Notes: a model not told the origin generated them from the sequence alone. A stretch of DNA of 64,000 bases from Geosiphon pyriformis (GCA_016748015.1 JAAOMT010000772.1:65541-129540); one strand, 5' to 3'. Shown: positions 48,040 through 59,630, numbered from the stretch's first letter. Numbers and translations: made by a program.

Positions 48040-49033
48040 TGTTACTAAAGGTTTTTGGTCTCTTTTCTTGAATGTTGTAATTGTCTGTTGGTTGCAAATT
48101 CACGTTTTCTAGAAGTAGTTGAATCTTCAATAACTGAATTTATCTTCAAATTATCTCCTATAATTTGAACTGCTGGACTTATAAGTGAAATGGCCAATTC
48201 CTTGCCAGTTATTTTATGTAGTTATATTGTATTAAACATCAACTCTTTCCCAGGAATTGCTCATCTGGAAGCTCACTAAAAATGTGTAGTTACTTTGCTG
48301 TGAAAGTCAACTCTTCTACAGGAATCTCATCTGTAGGCTATCTTAATGATTGTAATAAAAAAATAAAAGAAAAATAAAAGAAATGTAAAAGAAATAAGAT
48401 TTTATCAAGGGAAACGTTTTCTATTCAGGCCTGGAGTCACTAACAGTTTACTGAAATTGGTAGCTAATCAATTTCAAAATGTTAATTGTGTTTTGGAGGT
48501 TTTCCAAGTGCAATAATTTAAAGAATTTGGTTTTTTGAATTATTTGATATTTTATTTCTTTTTTTGTGTGTAGAAATAGTTCTAAGTGATAAATCTAAAG
48601 TAAGATATATTTTCTTGAAAAGAAAAGCTCTTTTTTTATACAACTTGTTGTAGTACTAGTCTATGAACTTGCACTTTTTCTCTTTGCTCAAATTTTGGCA
48701 AACTAAAAATACATTTTGATGAACTACAAGTTATTTTGCTGAACTATTGATTAATTTGGGTGAACTATTCATAATTTCGGCGAATTTCTTATAAATTTCG
48801 GCGAATTTCTGTAAATTTTGGCGAATTTTAGAATGTTACAAAGTTCAGAGTATTGTGTAATTTGATCATCTTACTTTCTGTTATACTAATTAAATTATTT
48901 TAATTGTATTATGATATGTAATAATTGATTAAATAATAAATGATAATTTGAAATAATATTAATATACTAATTAATTATAGGAATTATAAAGGTAATTTCA
49001 TGCTAATTAATAGTTAAAATTCTACTGGTAACA
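48040..49033 (-). repeat. 5' LTR of element C (family 1)
   Basis: TGTTACTAAAGG ... CTACTGGTAACA, 994 bp. It has one extra TTTCGGCGAAT unit compared with the LTR at 54773. The right flank is ACGA. Confidence 0.93.
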
Positions 49034-49600
49034 ACGAACACAACAAATTACTACCAATACTCTCTTGGAATAACAATAGAAAAGGAAATCAAAAGGAAAA
49101 ACTTACCTGGAATACCAACCAAGTCTGGGGAACTAACAATAATCTGGACAAATTATCAACTTGGGAGTAAAAAGAAACTGACAAGAAAAAGAGAAAAAAA
49201 AAGGAAAAAGAAACAACACTCACCAATACCACCACTTATAATTTCTACATCTACACTACACCACAACAATCCACTTACCACCAACCAAAGCTCATATGCA
49301 TTGATTGTGACAAGAAATTGTCATCAATGAACACATGCTGTAATAATGATAAGAAATACTACATAGCAACAAGATTCTACTGTCACTCATGCATCATAGA
49401 ATGCTTTGAATGACTGAAATGGCAAGAAAAATAGAACAACAAACCATGTCTTACATGTGGAACTATTTTGCCTGATGAAAGAATGTGGAATGACATTCCT
49501 GGGCATAGAGAAATATGTGATAAAACATGCCAGTATACAATCTTAATTAATGATTGAATATGCAAAGGAACACCAATTGATGATATCTAAAAATAAGTGT
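49034..49600 (+). pseudogene. Cys-rich domain of element B (family 2)
   Basis: Continues the protease frame across the C insertion: NNNRKGNQKEKLTW, then LICIDCDKKLSS, RFYCHSCIIEC, KPCLTCGTILPDE and EICDKTCQYTIL. The same CxxC pairs as in family 1 are kept although the rest has diverged. Four stops. Confidence 0.72.
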
Positions 49601-49647
49601 TGTAACAATTGGAAGAATATCTCTATGACAAACATGAAATATAGAGA

Positions 49648-50160
49648 ATGACAAGTGTGAAAATAGAAGGTGTGACAACCAACAAACTACTGAAAATTAA
49701 AAACAATCTCTTATCACTTCCAGAATCCAAATACATCTTAACTTTCAATGTTTTTAACAACATTGAAAATGATCCTAAGCAATTTTATGAGCACTACCAA
49801 AACTTAGCACCAATCAGAGAAGAGCAAGAACAGTGTTTAGCCCAATTAAACACTCAACTATGTGACTATTGTTTAATTCCATGTGACTTTCAATATTGTA
49901 ATGAGTGTGATCTTATTTACAATCCACCACCATGTATGATCTACATAATTCCAGAGAAAAAAAAACCAATCAACAGCTGCGCATTAGAATTGGAATCAAT
50001 TTTTAATCCCAATTCAAACTCCAACAATAATGATGACGAAAACAATGGTTCCAATTCTGCTCAAAATGGCAATGAAAATAACAATGATTTAGACTCCGAT
50101 TCAAACTCTGAAACATTTATTGTACTTTCTGATCTTACAAAAAATCAGAAACTTAAATAG
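49648..50160 (+). CDS. Gag-Pol segment of element B: Cys cluster and acidic Asn-rich linker
   Basis: A 170-codon open stretch. The middle has LNTQLCDYCLIPCDFQYCNE, equal to the LCEECVMPCDDQWCLEC cluster before family-1 dUTPase. The end is an Asn/Asp/Ser-rich linker. Part of the polyprotein; its ATG is probably internal. Confidence 0.6.
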   Translation: MTSVKIEGVTTNKLLKIKNNLLSLPESKYILTFNVFNNIENDPKQFYEHYQNLAPIREEQEQCLAQLNTQLCDYCLIPCDFQYCNECDLIYNPPPCMIYIIPEKKKPINSCALELESIFNPNSNSNNNDDENNGSNSAQNGNENNNDLDSDSNSETFIVLSDLTKNQKLK

Positions 50161-50184
50161 TTTAGCAATAATAATAAAAATATT

Positions 50185-50649
50185 ATGCCAGAATGTGTGC
50201 ATAATACCAATGTTGGATTTGACTTGAGATATTTAGGAAAAAATACCATCAAATTGGAACTATATTTGCACACATGCATTAATCTCAAAATAGCATTAGA
50301 AATCTCAACAACAACAATAGTTCAACTAACATCTAGGAGTAGTTTAGCAAAAAAGAAAATCAACATCAGAAAAGAAATAATTGATACAGGATATATAGGA
50401 AACATTATTGCAATACTACAGAATGACTTTGAAAAGACCTATATTATAGAGCCAAATGAAAAGATACCACAGGCAATATTCCTATCTCTAGTGAAAATAG
50501 CTCAGTTAGTGTCAATAAGAAATAGAAAAAAATTAGGGATTACAGCAAAAAAAATACAGGGATTTGAATTAATGGGTAGAATAGATGTACCAGTTAATAT
50601 GGTAAAGAAAGAAGTTATTGATAAGAAAAAAATTATTTCCATCTGTTAA
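50185..50649 (+). CDS. dUTPase domain of element B (family 2)
   Basis: An open 154-codon stretch. Motif I, NTNVGFDLRY (the usual DAG replaced by NVG); II, SRSSLAKK; III, EIIDTGYIGN with the Asp kept; IV, NEKIPQAIFL (Ala to Pro); V, KKIQGFELMG (GFGSTG changed). The fold is recognisable but the weak motifs I, IV and V suggest loss of activity, or a structural role only. Its presence in family 2 shows dUTPase capture before the two families split, or exchange between them. Confidence 0.8.
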   Translation: MPECVHNTNVGFDLRYLGKNTIKLELYLHTCINLKIALEISTTTIVQLTSRSSLAKKKINIRKEIIDTGYIGNIIAILQNDFEKTYIIEPNEKIPQAIFLSLVKIAQLVSIRNRKKLGITAKKIQGFELMGRIDVPVNMVKKEVIDKKKIISIC

Positions 50650-51950
50650 TTAATTTCCATTCTACCATATAACTAATACATATTAGTCATAAAGAGAAAA
50701 GTAAAGGATCAGATACAGATTTTTGAGGCAGAAGCAACACTTTGTGAATCAGAAAAGATTAGATTAGTCAATCTACATATATCAGCCAAGCACTATAAGC
50801 ACATCAAAATTCCTATTTACAACAACATAGGAGATATTATTGAGATACTAGAAGGAACCATTATTGAATACTTAAGCATTGAAGTTGAAGATCAATTATC
50901 AAGCACTATTTCAGACTTTCCACAACTTTGTAAATATGAAGATATTATATTACAAACAATATATGAACAAAATAAATGTTATTTGTTCCAACCAGAACAA
51001 TTGGAACAAATAAACATGGGAAACTTAGATTCACTATAACATATACAGCTTAAGATATTGCTTAACAATTTCAATGACATCTTTACCAGTAAAAACAAAT
51101 TTGGCAGAACTGACATCATCCAACATCAAATCAAGACTGGAGATGCAATGCCAATTAAACAAAGAGCATATAAAGTACCACCAACCAGTCATAAGATCAT
51201 TTATCAAGAAATTAATTAGATGCTTAACAACAGGCTAATTTAGCCATCAATAAGCTCATGGTCATTACTGGTGGTACTAGTTTATAAGAAGAATAGAAAA
51301 ATACACTTTTGTGTGGATTACCAGAAATTAAATGGAGTAACAAAAGGAGATAGCTGTCCAACTCCAAAGATCCAAAAACTTTTCAATGCTTTTAAAGGAA
51401 AAAAGTGGTTCTCAACTTTAGACTTAGACAGTGGTTACTGACAAGTAGCTATGAAACCAGAAGATAAAAAAAAAACAGTGTTTACAACATAAGAAGAAAA
51501 TTTTAAATTCGAAGTCATGCCATTTGGCTTGATAAATGCTCCAGTTACTTTTCAGTGGCTCATAAAAATTGTTTATACTGGACTACTATGAAAATCAGTA
51601 GTCGTATACTTGAATAACACCAATGTGTTCTCAAAAACATTTGATGATCATTTGCATTATCTCCAACAAGTGTTTGAAAGACTAAAAAGAGCCGAATTAA
51701 AGCTAATTGCAACCAAATATTTCTTTGGAAAAACTGAACTCAAGTTTTTGGGACATGTTGTGAGCAAAAATGGTATCAAAACATATCCAAACAAGATTGA
51801 AATAGTCAAAAACTTTTCAGTACCAACCAACTTAACAGAACTAAAAGCATTCTTGGGATTTGCTGGATACTATTATCACTTTATCAAAGATTTTTTCAAA
51901 TTGGCTCAGTCATTACACCAGCTTTAATCAAAAAACACCAAGTATGAATG
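50650..51950 (+). pseudogene. RT domain of element B (family 2)
   Basis: After a linker (ISAKHYKHIKIPIYN) come TDIIQHQIKTGDAMPIKQRA, FCVDYQKLNG, FSTLDLDSGY, MPFGLINAPVTFQ and the catalytic box VVYLNNTNVFS, where both Asp are Asn. It then has LKFLGHVVSKNGI and AFLGFAGYYYHFI. About eight stops. Confidence 0.9.
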
Positions 51951-52411
51951 GACAGAAAACCAGTAAGAAGTGTTCAACATATTAAAAAGAAAGCTTATTT
52001 AAGCTCTAGTGTTAATATATCCAGATTACAGCAAACCATTCATCATTACTACTGATACATCAGATCAAGCACTGAGAGCAGTACTATTACAGAAAAGACC
52101 AAATAAAAAAGAACATCCAGTAGCATACACCAGCCGAAGTTTGAGTTTAGCCAAAAAAAACTATGGAATGCCAGCATTAGAACATTTAGCAATCTATTGG
52201 GCAGTCATGAAATGCAAGGAATGTTTAAACCAAAAGTTTGAGATATATACTAATTATAAAAGATTGATTTTAATTCAAAGGCAAGAATTTGGAAATGATT
52301 ACCATGTTAGATAAAAAATAGAACTCTCACTATTTAATTATACAGTACATTACAAAAAAGAAAAGAAAAATGGAAATGCTGATGGCTTGTCACAAATAAA
52401 ACAAATCTAAA
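51951..52411 (+). pseudogene. RNase H domain of element B (family 2)
   Basis: TTDTSDQALRAVLLQ, then PVAYTSRSLSLAKKNYGMPA and LEHLAIYWAV, ending near NADGLSQIKQI and TAA. Three stops. The order is the same as in family 1. Confidence 0.82.
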
Positions 52412-52499
52412 AACATTTCAACCCAAAAATATAACAAAAAATAAATATACAAAAAATACCAACAACTCCAACATTATATAAATACCTAATTGTTCAAGA

Positions 52500-53818
52500 A
52501 GAAATTATCTTAAAAAGAACAAAACAACATAAAACAACAATCAAAATATTTTATCAACCATTAAAATATACTTTACTAGAAAAACAAAAGAAATTTAGAT
52601 CAACCAATCAGAATAATTACAGAACCAGAGAAAGAAACAATATTGTTCAACATGCACTCAGATCCAACAGCAGGATATTTTCATAAAAAAATAACAATAG
52701 AAAGAACCAGAAAAAAATACTATTGGCCATCTATGTACTCAGACATCATCCAATATGTTCAAAAATTATAATGCTTGTCAGAGAAGAGAAGGAACAAAAC
52801 CCAGTAAACTGTTAAGACCAATCAAAGTGAAACAATCATTTGATTACATTGGAATTGATTTAGTCGGACTATTAACAATAACTAGCAAAGGCAACAAATA
52901 TATTGCAGTAGCCATAGACTATCTCACTAAATAGCCAGAAGCAAAAGCCATTCAAAAAGCAGATGCAAAATCCATTGTGAAATTCATTTATCAAGATTTG
53001 ATCTGTCAACATGGATGTCCAAAAAAACTACTATCAGATTAAGGAATTCACTTTGTGAATAGAACATTGGCAAAATTAAGTCAAAAATTTAGAATAAAAA
53101 GACCATTGTTATCACCATACTATTCACAAACAAATGGATTAGTTGAAAAGTTTAACAGAACATTGTGTAAAGCCATTGCCAAAATCAGCCAAAAAAACCA
53201 GGACAAATAGGATTTGATTATATTATCAGTATTATTTGCTTATTGGACAATGAAGCAAGACACTATATAAACAACACCATTCAAATTAGTATACAGTAGA
53301 ACAGCAATATTACCAGTTGAGATAGAAGTTAAAACATATTCAACAGCACCAATAACAAAAGAAAATTTTCAAAGAACATTGTTAACAAGAACATATAACT
53401 TAATAGAAACACTAGAAAACACATGGCAAAGAGCAGCTGATAACATCCAAAAGTCACAAGAAAAACAAAAAGAAAGACACAATAACCAACTACTAGAGAA
53501 ACCAGTTGAATTCAAGATTAGAAACAAAGTACTTCTACATTGTACTAAAGCAGAAAAACAATGAAGTGGAAAATTTAACCTCAAATGGGATAGACCATTT
53601 CACATAGAAGAAATTCTTGGAAATAGAGCTTATAAATTAAGGTTGAACAACAAAATTTTAACCAAAGCAGTACATAGTAATTAACTGAAACAATACCATC
53701 ATATAATATCATCATCTATCAGTAATATTCTACAATTAGGAGTACAGAGAATACTAGTCAAACCAGAAGAGATTTCACGAGATCTAGAACCAATTATAAT
53801 TATTAAACCAAATATGTA
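52500..53818 (+). pseudogene. Integrase of element B (family 2)
   Basis: Words in order: ETILFNMHSDPTAGYF (HHCC part), YIGIDLVGLL, a second-Asp strand KLLSDXGIHFV (X a stop), NGLVEKFNRTL, KLVYSRTAILPVEIEV and the GPY/F-like module (EILGNRAYKLRL). It ends near KPEEISRDLEPIIII and TAA. The DDE residues appear present, but many stops and a probable indel make it dead. No clear separate ATG was found, unlike family 1. Confidence 0.82.
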
Positions 53819-53880
53819 AAATTGTACAACCAAAAAAGTATATAAAAACATAGTATATGTAACAAAAGACAACAGAAAAA

Positions 53881-54502
53881 TGGAGATTATTGACAGCATT
53901 CACTTACTAGCACAACAACTTTTTCAATTAATCCAACAACAAGAGATGAAAATTACAATCAATCAACAAACTATCAAATACATAATCACCAGAAAAGAAC
54001 CATAAAATAAAATATGGAGAAAAACAGAAAACACTGTAAACAAAATAATTACAAAAGTGAAATTGGCAATAAAAACACAACCAAAAGTTACTTAATATCA
54101 AGAGTTGACTATAGAAACTTGGAATTAATGAATACAACAATTTTCAAAAAACTTTTGTTACTTTTATTTGGGACAACACTTGAACATTTAGGGCTTGTAT
54201 ATGGATAAAACAAAATGATTATTTGACACAACAATACTGTAACAACTGGAACAATTTGTGGAGAAGAACAATTTGACCACATAAGCAAGAGCAATTTATT
54301 GGCTACACACCAGGTTTTAAGATTGATCAAAAATCTTACTCAATCCAGAAATAAACTCTATTACCATTAACCAAATGGGAAAATTAATTAATGCTCAATT
54401 TAAAGAATTACAGAACAAGATAGCACAAGTAATTCTTGAAAAAGAAGTTCAAGAAATACTCAAAGACGGAGAATTAGAATTAAAAAATTTCAACAAAGCT
54501 TA
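53881..54502 (+). pseudogene. ORF3 homologue of element B (family 2)
   Basis: Starts MEIIDSIHLLAQQLFQLIQQ and TINQQTIKYI, matching the ORF3 N-terminus of families 1 and G. It ends LEQFVEKNNLTTXARAIYWL and LINAQFKELQNKIAQVILEK ... LELKNFNKA. The middle is broken by stops and at least one frame change. It is followed at once by the purine tract and the 3' LTR, the same position as elsewhere. Confidence 0.6.
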
Positions 54503-54533
54503 ATATTAAAGAGAAGGGAATAATATTACTTAT

Positions 54534-54772
54534 AGAATATAAAACGTATATTAGCATATAAATTAGCCAATCAGAAATAGCCATAGTAAATATGAAATTC
54601 CAGAATTTCTCTCAAAAGAATTGCAGAATTCCAAGAATTTCAGAATTCTCATACAAGGAATTGCAGAATTTCAGAATTTCAGGATTCCTTTTAAAAAAAT
54701 TGCAGGATTCCAGAAATCCCAGAATTTCTGATGTAAAGAATTGAGAAATTAAGAAATTTCAATTATGTATAT
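54534..54772 (+). repeat. 3' LTR of element B (start only)
   Basis: TATTACTTATAGAATATAAA follows a purine tract (AAAGAGAAGGGAATAA). It carries the GAATTC/AGGATTCC array and breaks after AATTATGTATAT, a sequence that continues ATAGCAGTAG in other copies. The break is the left border of D. Confidence 0.85.
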
Positions 54773-55743
54773 TGTTACTGGAGGTTTTTGGTCTCTTTTC
54801 TTGAATGTTGTAAATGTCGATTGGTTGCAAATTCACGTTTTCTAGAAGTAGTTGAATCTCCAATAACTGAATTTATTTTCAAATTATCTCCTATAATTTG
54901 AACTGCTGGGCTTATAAGTGGAATGGCCAATTCCTTGTCAATTACTTTATGTAGTTATGTTGTAGTAAACATCAACTCTTTTCCAAGAATTGCTCGTCTA
55001 GAAGCTCACTAAAAATGTGTAGTTACTTTGCTGTAAAAATCAACTCTTCTACAGGAATCTCGTCTGTAGGCTACCTTAATGATTATAATAAGAAAAAAAA
55101 AGAAAAATAAGAGAAATATAAAAAAAATAGAATTCTGTTAAGGGAAACGTTTTCTATCCAGGTCTGGAGTCACTAACAGTTTACTGAAATTGGTAGCTAA
55201 TCAATTTCAAAACATTAGTTGGGTTTTGGGGATTTTCCAAGTGCAATAATTAAAGAATTTGGTTTTTCAAATTATTTGATATTTATTTCTTTTTGTGTGT
55301 ATAAGAATGGTTCTAAGAGAAAAATCTAAAATAAGATACATTTTCTTGAAAAGAAAAGCTTTTCTTTTATACAACTTGTTGTAATACTAGTCTATAAACT
55401 TGCACTTTTTCTCTTTGCTCAAATTTTGGCAAACTAAAGATACATTTTGATGAACTACAAGTTATTTTGCTGAACTATTGATTAATTTGGGTGAACTATT
55501 CATAATTTCGGCAAATTTCTGTAAATTTCGGCAAATTTTAGAATGTTACAAAGTTCAGAGTATTGTGTAATTTGATCATTCTACTTTCTGTTATACTAAT
55601 TAGATTATTTTAATTGAATCGTGATATGTGATAATTGATTAAATAATAAATGATAATTTGAAATGATATTAATATACTAATTAATTATAGGAATTATAAG
55701 GGTAATTTCATGCTAATTAATAGCTAAAATTCTACTGGTAACA
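54773..55743 (-). repeat. 3' LTR of element D (family 1)
   Basis: TGTTACTGGAGG ... CTACTGGTAACA, 971 bp. The best reference LTR in the window without gap. Confidence 0.93.
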
Positions 55744-56430
55744 TAATCTTTTCCTCAAGACTGAGCTCTGTCAAAGTCCAAGCACTATCTGTAATATTGA
55801 GATAGTGATCCAAAATAATTGAAGTAATCTGGTCTGAAAATTGTTGAAATTTTTGTTCTGTAAATTTGCCAATGTATTGGACTTTTATTGGTTGCAGTAT
55901 TGGATTTTGTAGAACATTTTCACAAGTATTAAACAAATCATAGAGTCTGAAAGCTGCTCTAAGTTTGTAGCAAGTGTTTGTTGGTCCAGCTGCTGTTTTG
56001 AATTCATTGTGGATTTGTTTTTGTATAGCTTCAGGAGTGAGATTTGTTGCTTCAAGTTCCAGTTTTTGTTCATAAAGTGTCTTTCCAATGTGAAAGTATT
56101 TATAGATAGGGGTGTGTTTATTGTTCTGTTCATTGAGAAGTAGTAGAAGTTTTTGTTGCATTGTAGCATTTGGTGGAATGTCAATAGGAGCAATTAAAAA
56201 AATTTTTTCTAGTGCTTGTTTCAAAAGTCTTGGTAACCTATTTTCAGAGTGACTTCTTGTTTTTTTCTATAGGGGTGATAGCTCTGTGAATGATTTGCTA
56301 CTGGGGCTGTGGTTTCTTTCTGAATGGAATTGATTTGACTTCTATTAATCGTTATGGATAAGTTAGGAAGTGTTTTCAAGATTAATATTAACTTTTGGGA
56401 TATTTGTTGAATATTTCGGGGAATAATCAT
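55724..56430 (-). pseudogene. ORF3 of element D
   Basis: Starts MIIPRNIQQISQKLILILKT. One base is missing near 56262 compared with C (707 against 708 nt), so the N-terminal 69 codons and the last 166 codons are each open but in different frames. The core (YKYFHIGKTLYEQKLELEAT, LTPEAIQKQIHNEFKTA, CYKLRAAFRLYDLFNTCENV) is intact. It ends 20 nt inside the LTR. Shows that both halves of ORF3 have stayed open in this copy. Confidence 0.78.
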
Positions 56431-56575
56431 AATAAAATTGACTAATTATGAAAAGAAATAATAAAGAAAATTATTTTTGGGATATGGGGTTTTTATTTGT
56501 TTTTGGGTTTGGGTGTTTTTGTAATTTATTTACTATTTTTGTCTTTGTGTTTTTATTGGAGAATTATTGTAAAAT

Positions 56576-57961
56576 TTAAGTGTTCAAGTTTGGTTGTTGT
56601 TCTATTATAATTATTGGTTCTAAATTTTGGGAAATATCTTCAAGATTAATTAAAGTGGAATGTGTATCAATTTGTGGAATTAATGGTTCAGGATTGTTTC
56701 TGGAATGATAGTGTTTCAATCTGTCTCCATGTGCAACTTTTGCTAGTATTTTGTCATCAAGTCTTAACTTGTATAATCCATTGCCTAGAATTTTGTGAAT
56801 ATAAAATAATCCATTCCATTTGTTTTCAAATTTCCCATTCCATTGTTTTTTAGTCTTAGTTCTGTGTAAGAGAACTTTATTTCCAACTTTAAATTCGTTG
56901 GTAATAGGTGGTAATTTGTTATCATGCCTTTCTTTTTGTTGAGCTTGAGAATGTTCAATATGAATTGCTGCTATTTTTTTTTTTCCTTCCAGTGTATTAA
57001 GAAAAGTGTAGGCTCTTCTTTGGAGTGTTTCTTGAAAGTTTTCTTCATTGATTGGTTGTACTGGGTATGTTTCCACTATGAAATTAATTGGTAATGTTGC
57101 TGTCCTTCCATAAGTAAAATCAAATGGTATGTGTTTCATAGTATCTTGTTTTAGCATTCTGTATGCTAGTAACACTGATGGAATAAAGATATCCCATTCC
57201 TGCTCAAAGTCTGTTGAGACTTTGGCTAGAGATTCACACAATGTTTTGTTAAAATGTTCTATAAGTTCATTTGTTTGAAAGTAATAAGGTAATGATAGAG
57301 GTCTTTTGACATTGAACTGTTTACAAATTTTTTGTATCAAGTTGTTCACAAAATGTGTTCCTTGATCAAATAGGAGTTCAATTGGGCATCCATGTCTACA
57401 GATAATGTTTTCATAGATGAATTTTGCTACTGATTTTGCATCTGCTCTTTGGATGGCTCTAGCTTCAGGCCATTTGGTAAGATAATCCACTGCAACTGCA
57501 ATATAACAATTTCCTTGGGTTGTGATAGGTAATGGTCCAACTAAATCAATTCCAACTCTGTCAAAAGATTGTTCAATTTTGATTGGATTTAAAGATTCTG
57601 TGGGGCGAGTTCCTTCTCTTCTTTGACAACTATTACAAGATTTTACATATTGGTGAATGTCTTTTTGCATGTGAGGCCAAAAATAATGTTCAAGAGTTCT
57701 TTGAATTGTTTCATCTCTTCCCAAGTGTGCTGAAAAAGGATCTGTGTGCATGTTGTATAGAATTGTTTCTTTTTCATTTTCCTGTACTAATCTGGGTGGT
57801 TGGTCTGAATTTTTATGATTTTTGTAATATATTTTGTTATGGTGTATAAAATATTGTTTGGATTGGTGTTGTAATCGATGTTTTTCACTTGAAAACCAAT
57901 TTTCCAGCATAGTGAGAGTTTCCAAATGGTTTTTGATGTTGTTGTAGTTTTCTGGATCCAT
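56576..57961 (-). CDS. Integrase of element D, intact 461-residue ORF
   Basis: The only uninterrupted integrase in the window. HHCC zinc module: H72, H79, C109, C112. DDE core: D139 (GIDLVGPLP), D199 (LLFDQGTHF), E235 (ELIEHFNKT), spacing D-59-D-35-E as in retroviral-type integrases. C-terminal GPY/F-like module: VLLHRTKTKKQW, FYIHKILGNGLYKLRLDD. No chromodomain. The start ATG (MDPENYNNIK) is conserved in A and C and follows the RNase H stop by 67 nt, in the +1 frame. It inserts element cDNA into chromosomal DNA. The frame is complete, so it might still be functional in trans. Confidence 0.92.
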   Translation of the reverse strand: MDPENYNNIKNHLETLTMLENWFSSEKHRLQHQSKQYFIHHNKIYYKNHKNSDQPPRLVQENEKETILYNMHTDPFSAHLGRDETIQRTLEHYFWPHMQKDIHQYVKSCNSCQRREGTRPTESLNPIKIEQSFDRVGIDLVGPLPITTQGNCYIAVAVDYLTKWPEARAIQRADAKSVAKFIYENIICRHGCPIELLFDQGTHFVNNLIQKICKQFNVKRPLSLPYYFQTNELIEHFNKTLCESLAKVSTDFEQEWDIFIPSVLLAYRMLKQDTMKHIPFDFTYGRTATLPINFIVETYPVQPINEENFQETLQRRAYTFLNTLEGKKKIAAIHIEHSQAQQKERHDNKLPPITNEFKVGNKVLLHRTKTKKQWNGKFENKWNGLFYIHKILGNGLYKLRLDDKILAKVAHGDRLKHYHSRNNPEPLIPQIDTHSTLINLEDISQNLEPIIIIEQQPNLNT

Positions 57962-58028
57962 TGTTGTTGATCTTGTTGTTTGTTCTGCTGTTAAGTTTGT
58001 TGGTGTTTTGTTGGTATTAATGTTGGTA

Positions 58029-58689
58029 TTAATATTGTCTCATTCTTGAGAGGCTATCAACATTGGTGTGTAGTTTTCCTGGTTTGTGATGTACAATATA
58101 TCTGTAGTCTGCTAGAAAGTTATTCTATTGAGACTATTTGGCACTTTGTTCAGTTTTCTTTTTATTAAGCCATTTGAGGCCAATATTGTCAGTTATTATA
58201 TCAAATTCTTTTCCATTCTTTAGGTATTGTTGAAAGTGTTTGAAAGTCCAGATGACTGCAGTGGCTTCTAATTCAGTTGAGCCATATTTGAGTTCTGTTG
58301 GCTTGAGTGTTCTGCTGGCATAAGCAATAACTTTTTCCTGGCCATTTTCATCCAATTGTGATAAGATGGTACCAAATGCTATGTGTGAAGCATCAGTGGC
58401 TAATTGGAATCATTTGTTGAAGTCTGAGTAAGCAAGAACTGGAGCTGTTGTCAATTTTGTTTTGAGAGTTTCAAAAGCTTTTTGTTGTTCTTCAGTCCAT
58501 TTGTATGGTACATTTTTGTTGGTAAGATAATTAAGTGGTTTGACAATTTCTGAGAATTTTTTTATGAATTTTCAATAGTAAAAAGCTAATCCTACAAATC
58601 CTCTTAGTTCTGTAGTATTTTTGGGGGTTTGAAAGTTTTTGACAGCACTGATTGTTCTTGGATTTGGTTTGACTTTATCTTTACTAACT
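58029..58689 (-). pseudogene. RT connection and RNase H domain of element D
   Basis: GFVGLAFYY-type words, then EKVIAYASRTLKPTELKYG and LKWLNKKKTEQSAK, with stops where A has Gln or Trp. The terminal stop at 58031-58029 is the conserved end of ORF1. Confidence 0.82.
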
Positions 58690-59630
58690 ATGTGTCCAAG
58701 AAAGATCAAGTTTGTTTTTCCAAAGTGACATTTCTTAATATTTAATTTTAATCTTGCTTTCCATAATCATTGAAAAACTTCTCGCAAGTGAATGAGATGA
58801 GTCTCAAAGCTTGGTGAGTATACATTAGTATCATCACGATAGACAACTACTGATTGCCACAAGAGTTCTTTATATACAACATCCATGAGTCGCTGGAATG
58901 TTGCTGGTGCATTGCAGAGTCCAAAAGGCATAACATTGAACTCATAGTTTCCTTTCTGGGTGGTAAATGCTGTTTTGGGTTGGTTTTTTGGGTCCATTTC
59001 GACTTGCCAGTATCCACTTTCCAAGTCTAAAGTTGAGAAGAACTTGGCTTTTCCTAGAGCATCTAGCATGTCATTAATTCTTGGAAGAGGGTAGGCATCT
59101 CTAATTGTAACATTATTCAGTTGTCTATAATTAACACAGAATCTGATTTTTCCGTTTTTCTTTTTAACTAAAACTACTGGTGAGGCCCAAGGACTTCTTG
59201 ATGGTTGAATCAATCCGTTATTGAGCATTCTTTGGACCTCTTCTCTGATGAATTGGACTTAATAAGCTTGTTGACATTTTGGTGGAGCATCTCCTGTATG
59301 GATCTGATGTTGAACAATGTCCGTTTTTTCTAAGTCATTGTTGTCTTTTGCAAATATATCTGCAAATTCAGCTATCAATTGTTTCAATTGTCTTTATTGT
59401 TGAGGTTCTAAGGGACTCATGTTGATTCGAGAGAGTTTTTCTTCCAAAAAATGGTAGTTTTTGGTAGTGGGAATAATATTTGGATTTGGAAGTAGAGTGT
59501 GCCTTACAATTTCGATGAAATTAGAGACAATTTGAGGGTTTTCATTTTGAAAAATATTGCTGTGTATGATTCCAATCTCTAGTTTGTTTAATAAGACAAT
59601 AGGGTAATTATTGGGATTGTAGAATGTAAC
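58690..59630 (-). pseudogene. RT domain of element D
   Basis: An open 153-codon block (59228-58767): QPSRSPWASPVVLVKKKNGK, FCVNYRQLNN, FFSTLDLESGYWQVE, MPFGLCNAPATFQRL and the catalytic box VVYRDDTNVYS. Here both Asp are kept but Leu is Arg. A TGA follows (CGA in A). Upstream, part of the usual KVPP-type stretch before QFIREE is missing compared with C. Confidence 0.9.

Larger units (their letters stand above)
39296..49033 (-). mobile_element. Ty3/gypsy element C (family 1), complete with both LTRs, nested in B
   Basis: Minus strand: 5' LTR 49033-48040, ORF1 48025-42430 (Gag to RNase H), integrase ORF 42371-40986, ORF3 40840-40133, 3' LTR 40152-39296. It is the only copy in the window with both LTRs. 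ORF1 has two frameshifts (near 45185 and 43565) and many stops. Flanking tetranucleotides are ATGA (39292-39295) and ACGA (49034-49037). Confidence 0.93.
35634..54772 (+). mobile_element. Ty3/gypsy element B (family 2), split by nested element C
   Basis: The left half (35634-39295) holds LTR, Gag and protease. The right half (49034-54772) holds Cys-rich domain, dUTPase, RT, RNase H, integrase, ORF3 and the start of the 3' LTR. Removing C with one copy of a 4-bp ACGA/ATGA target joins the two halves in frame (39291 and 49036), and the next domain in order follows. The 3' LTR is cut at 54772 by element D and should resume beyond the window. Confidence 0.88.
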
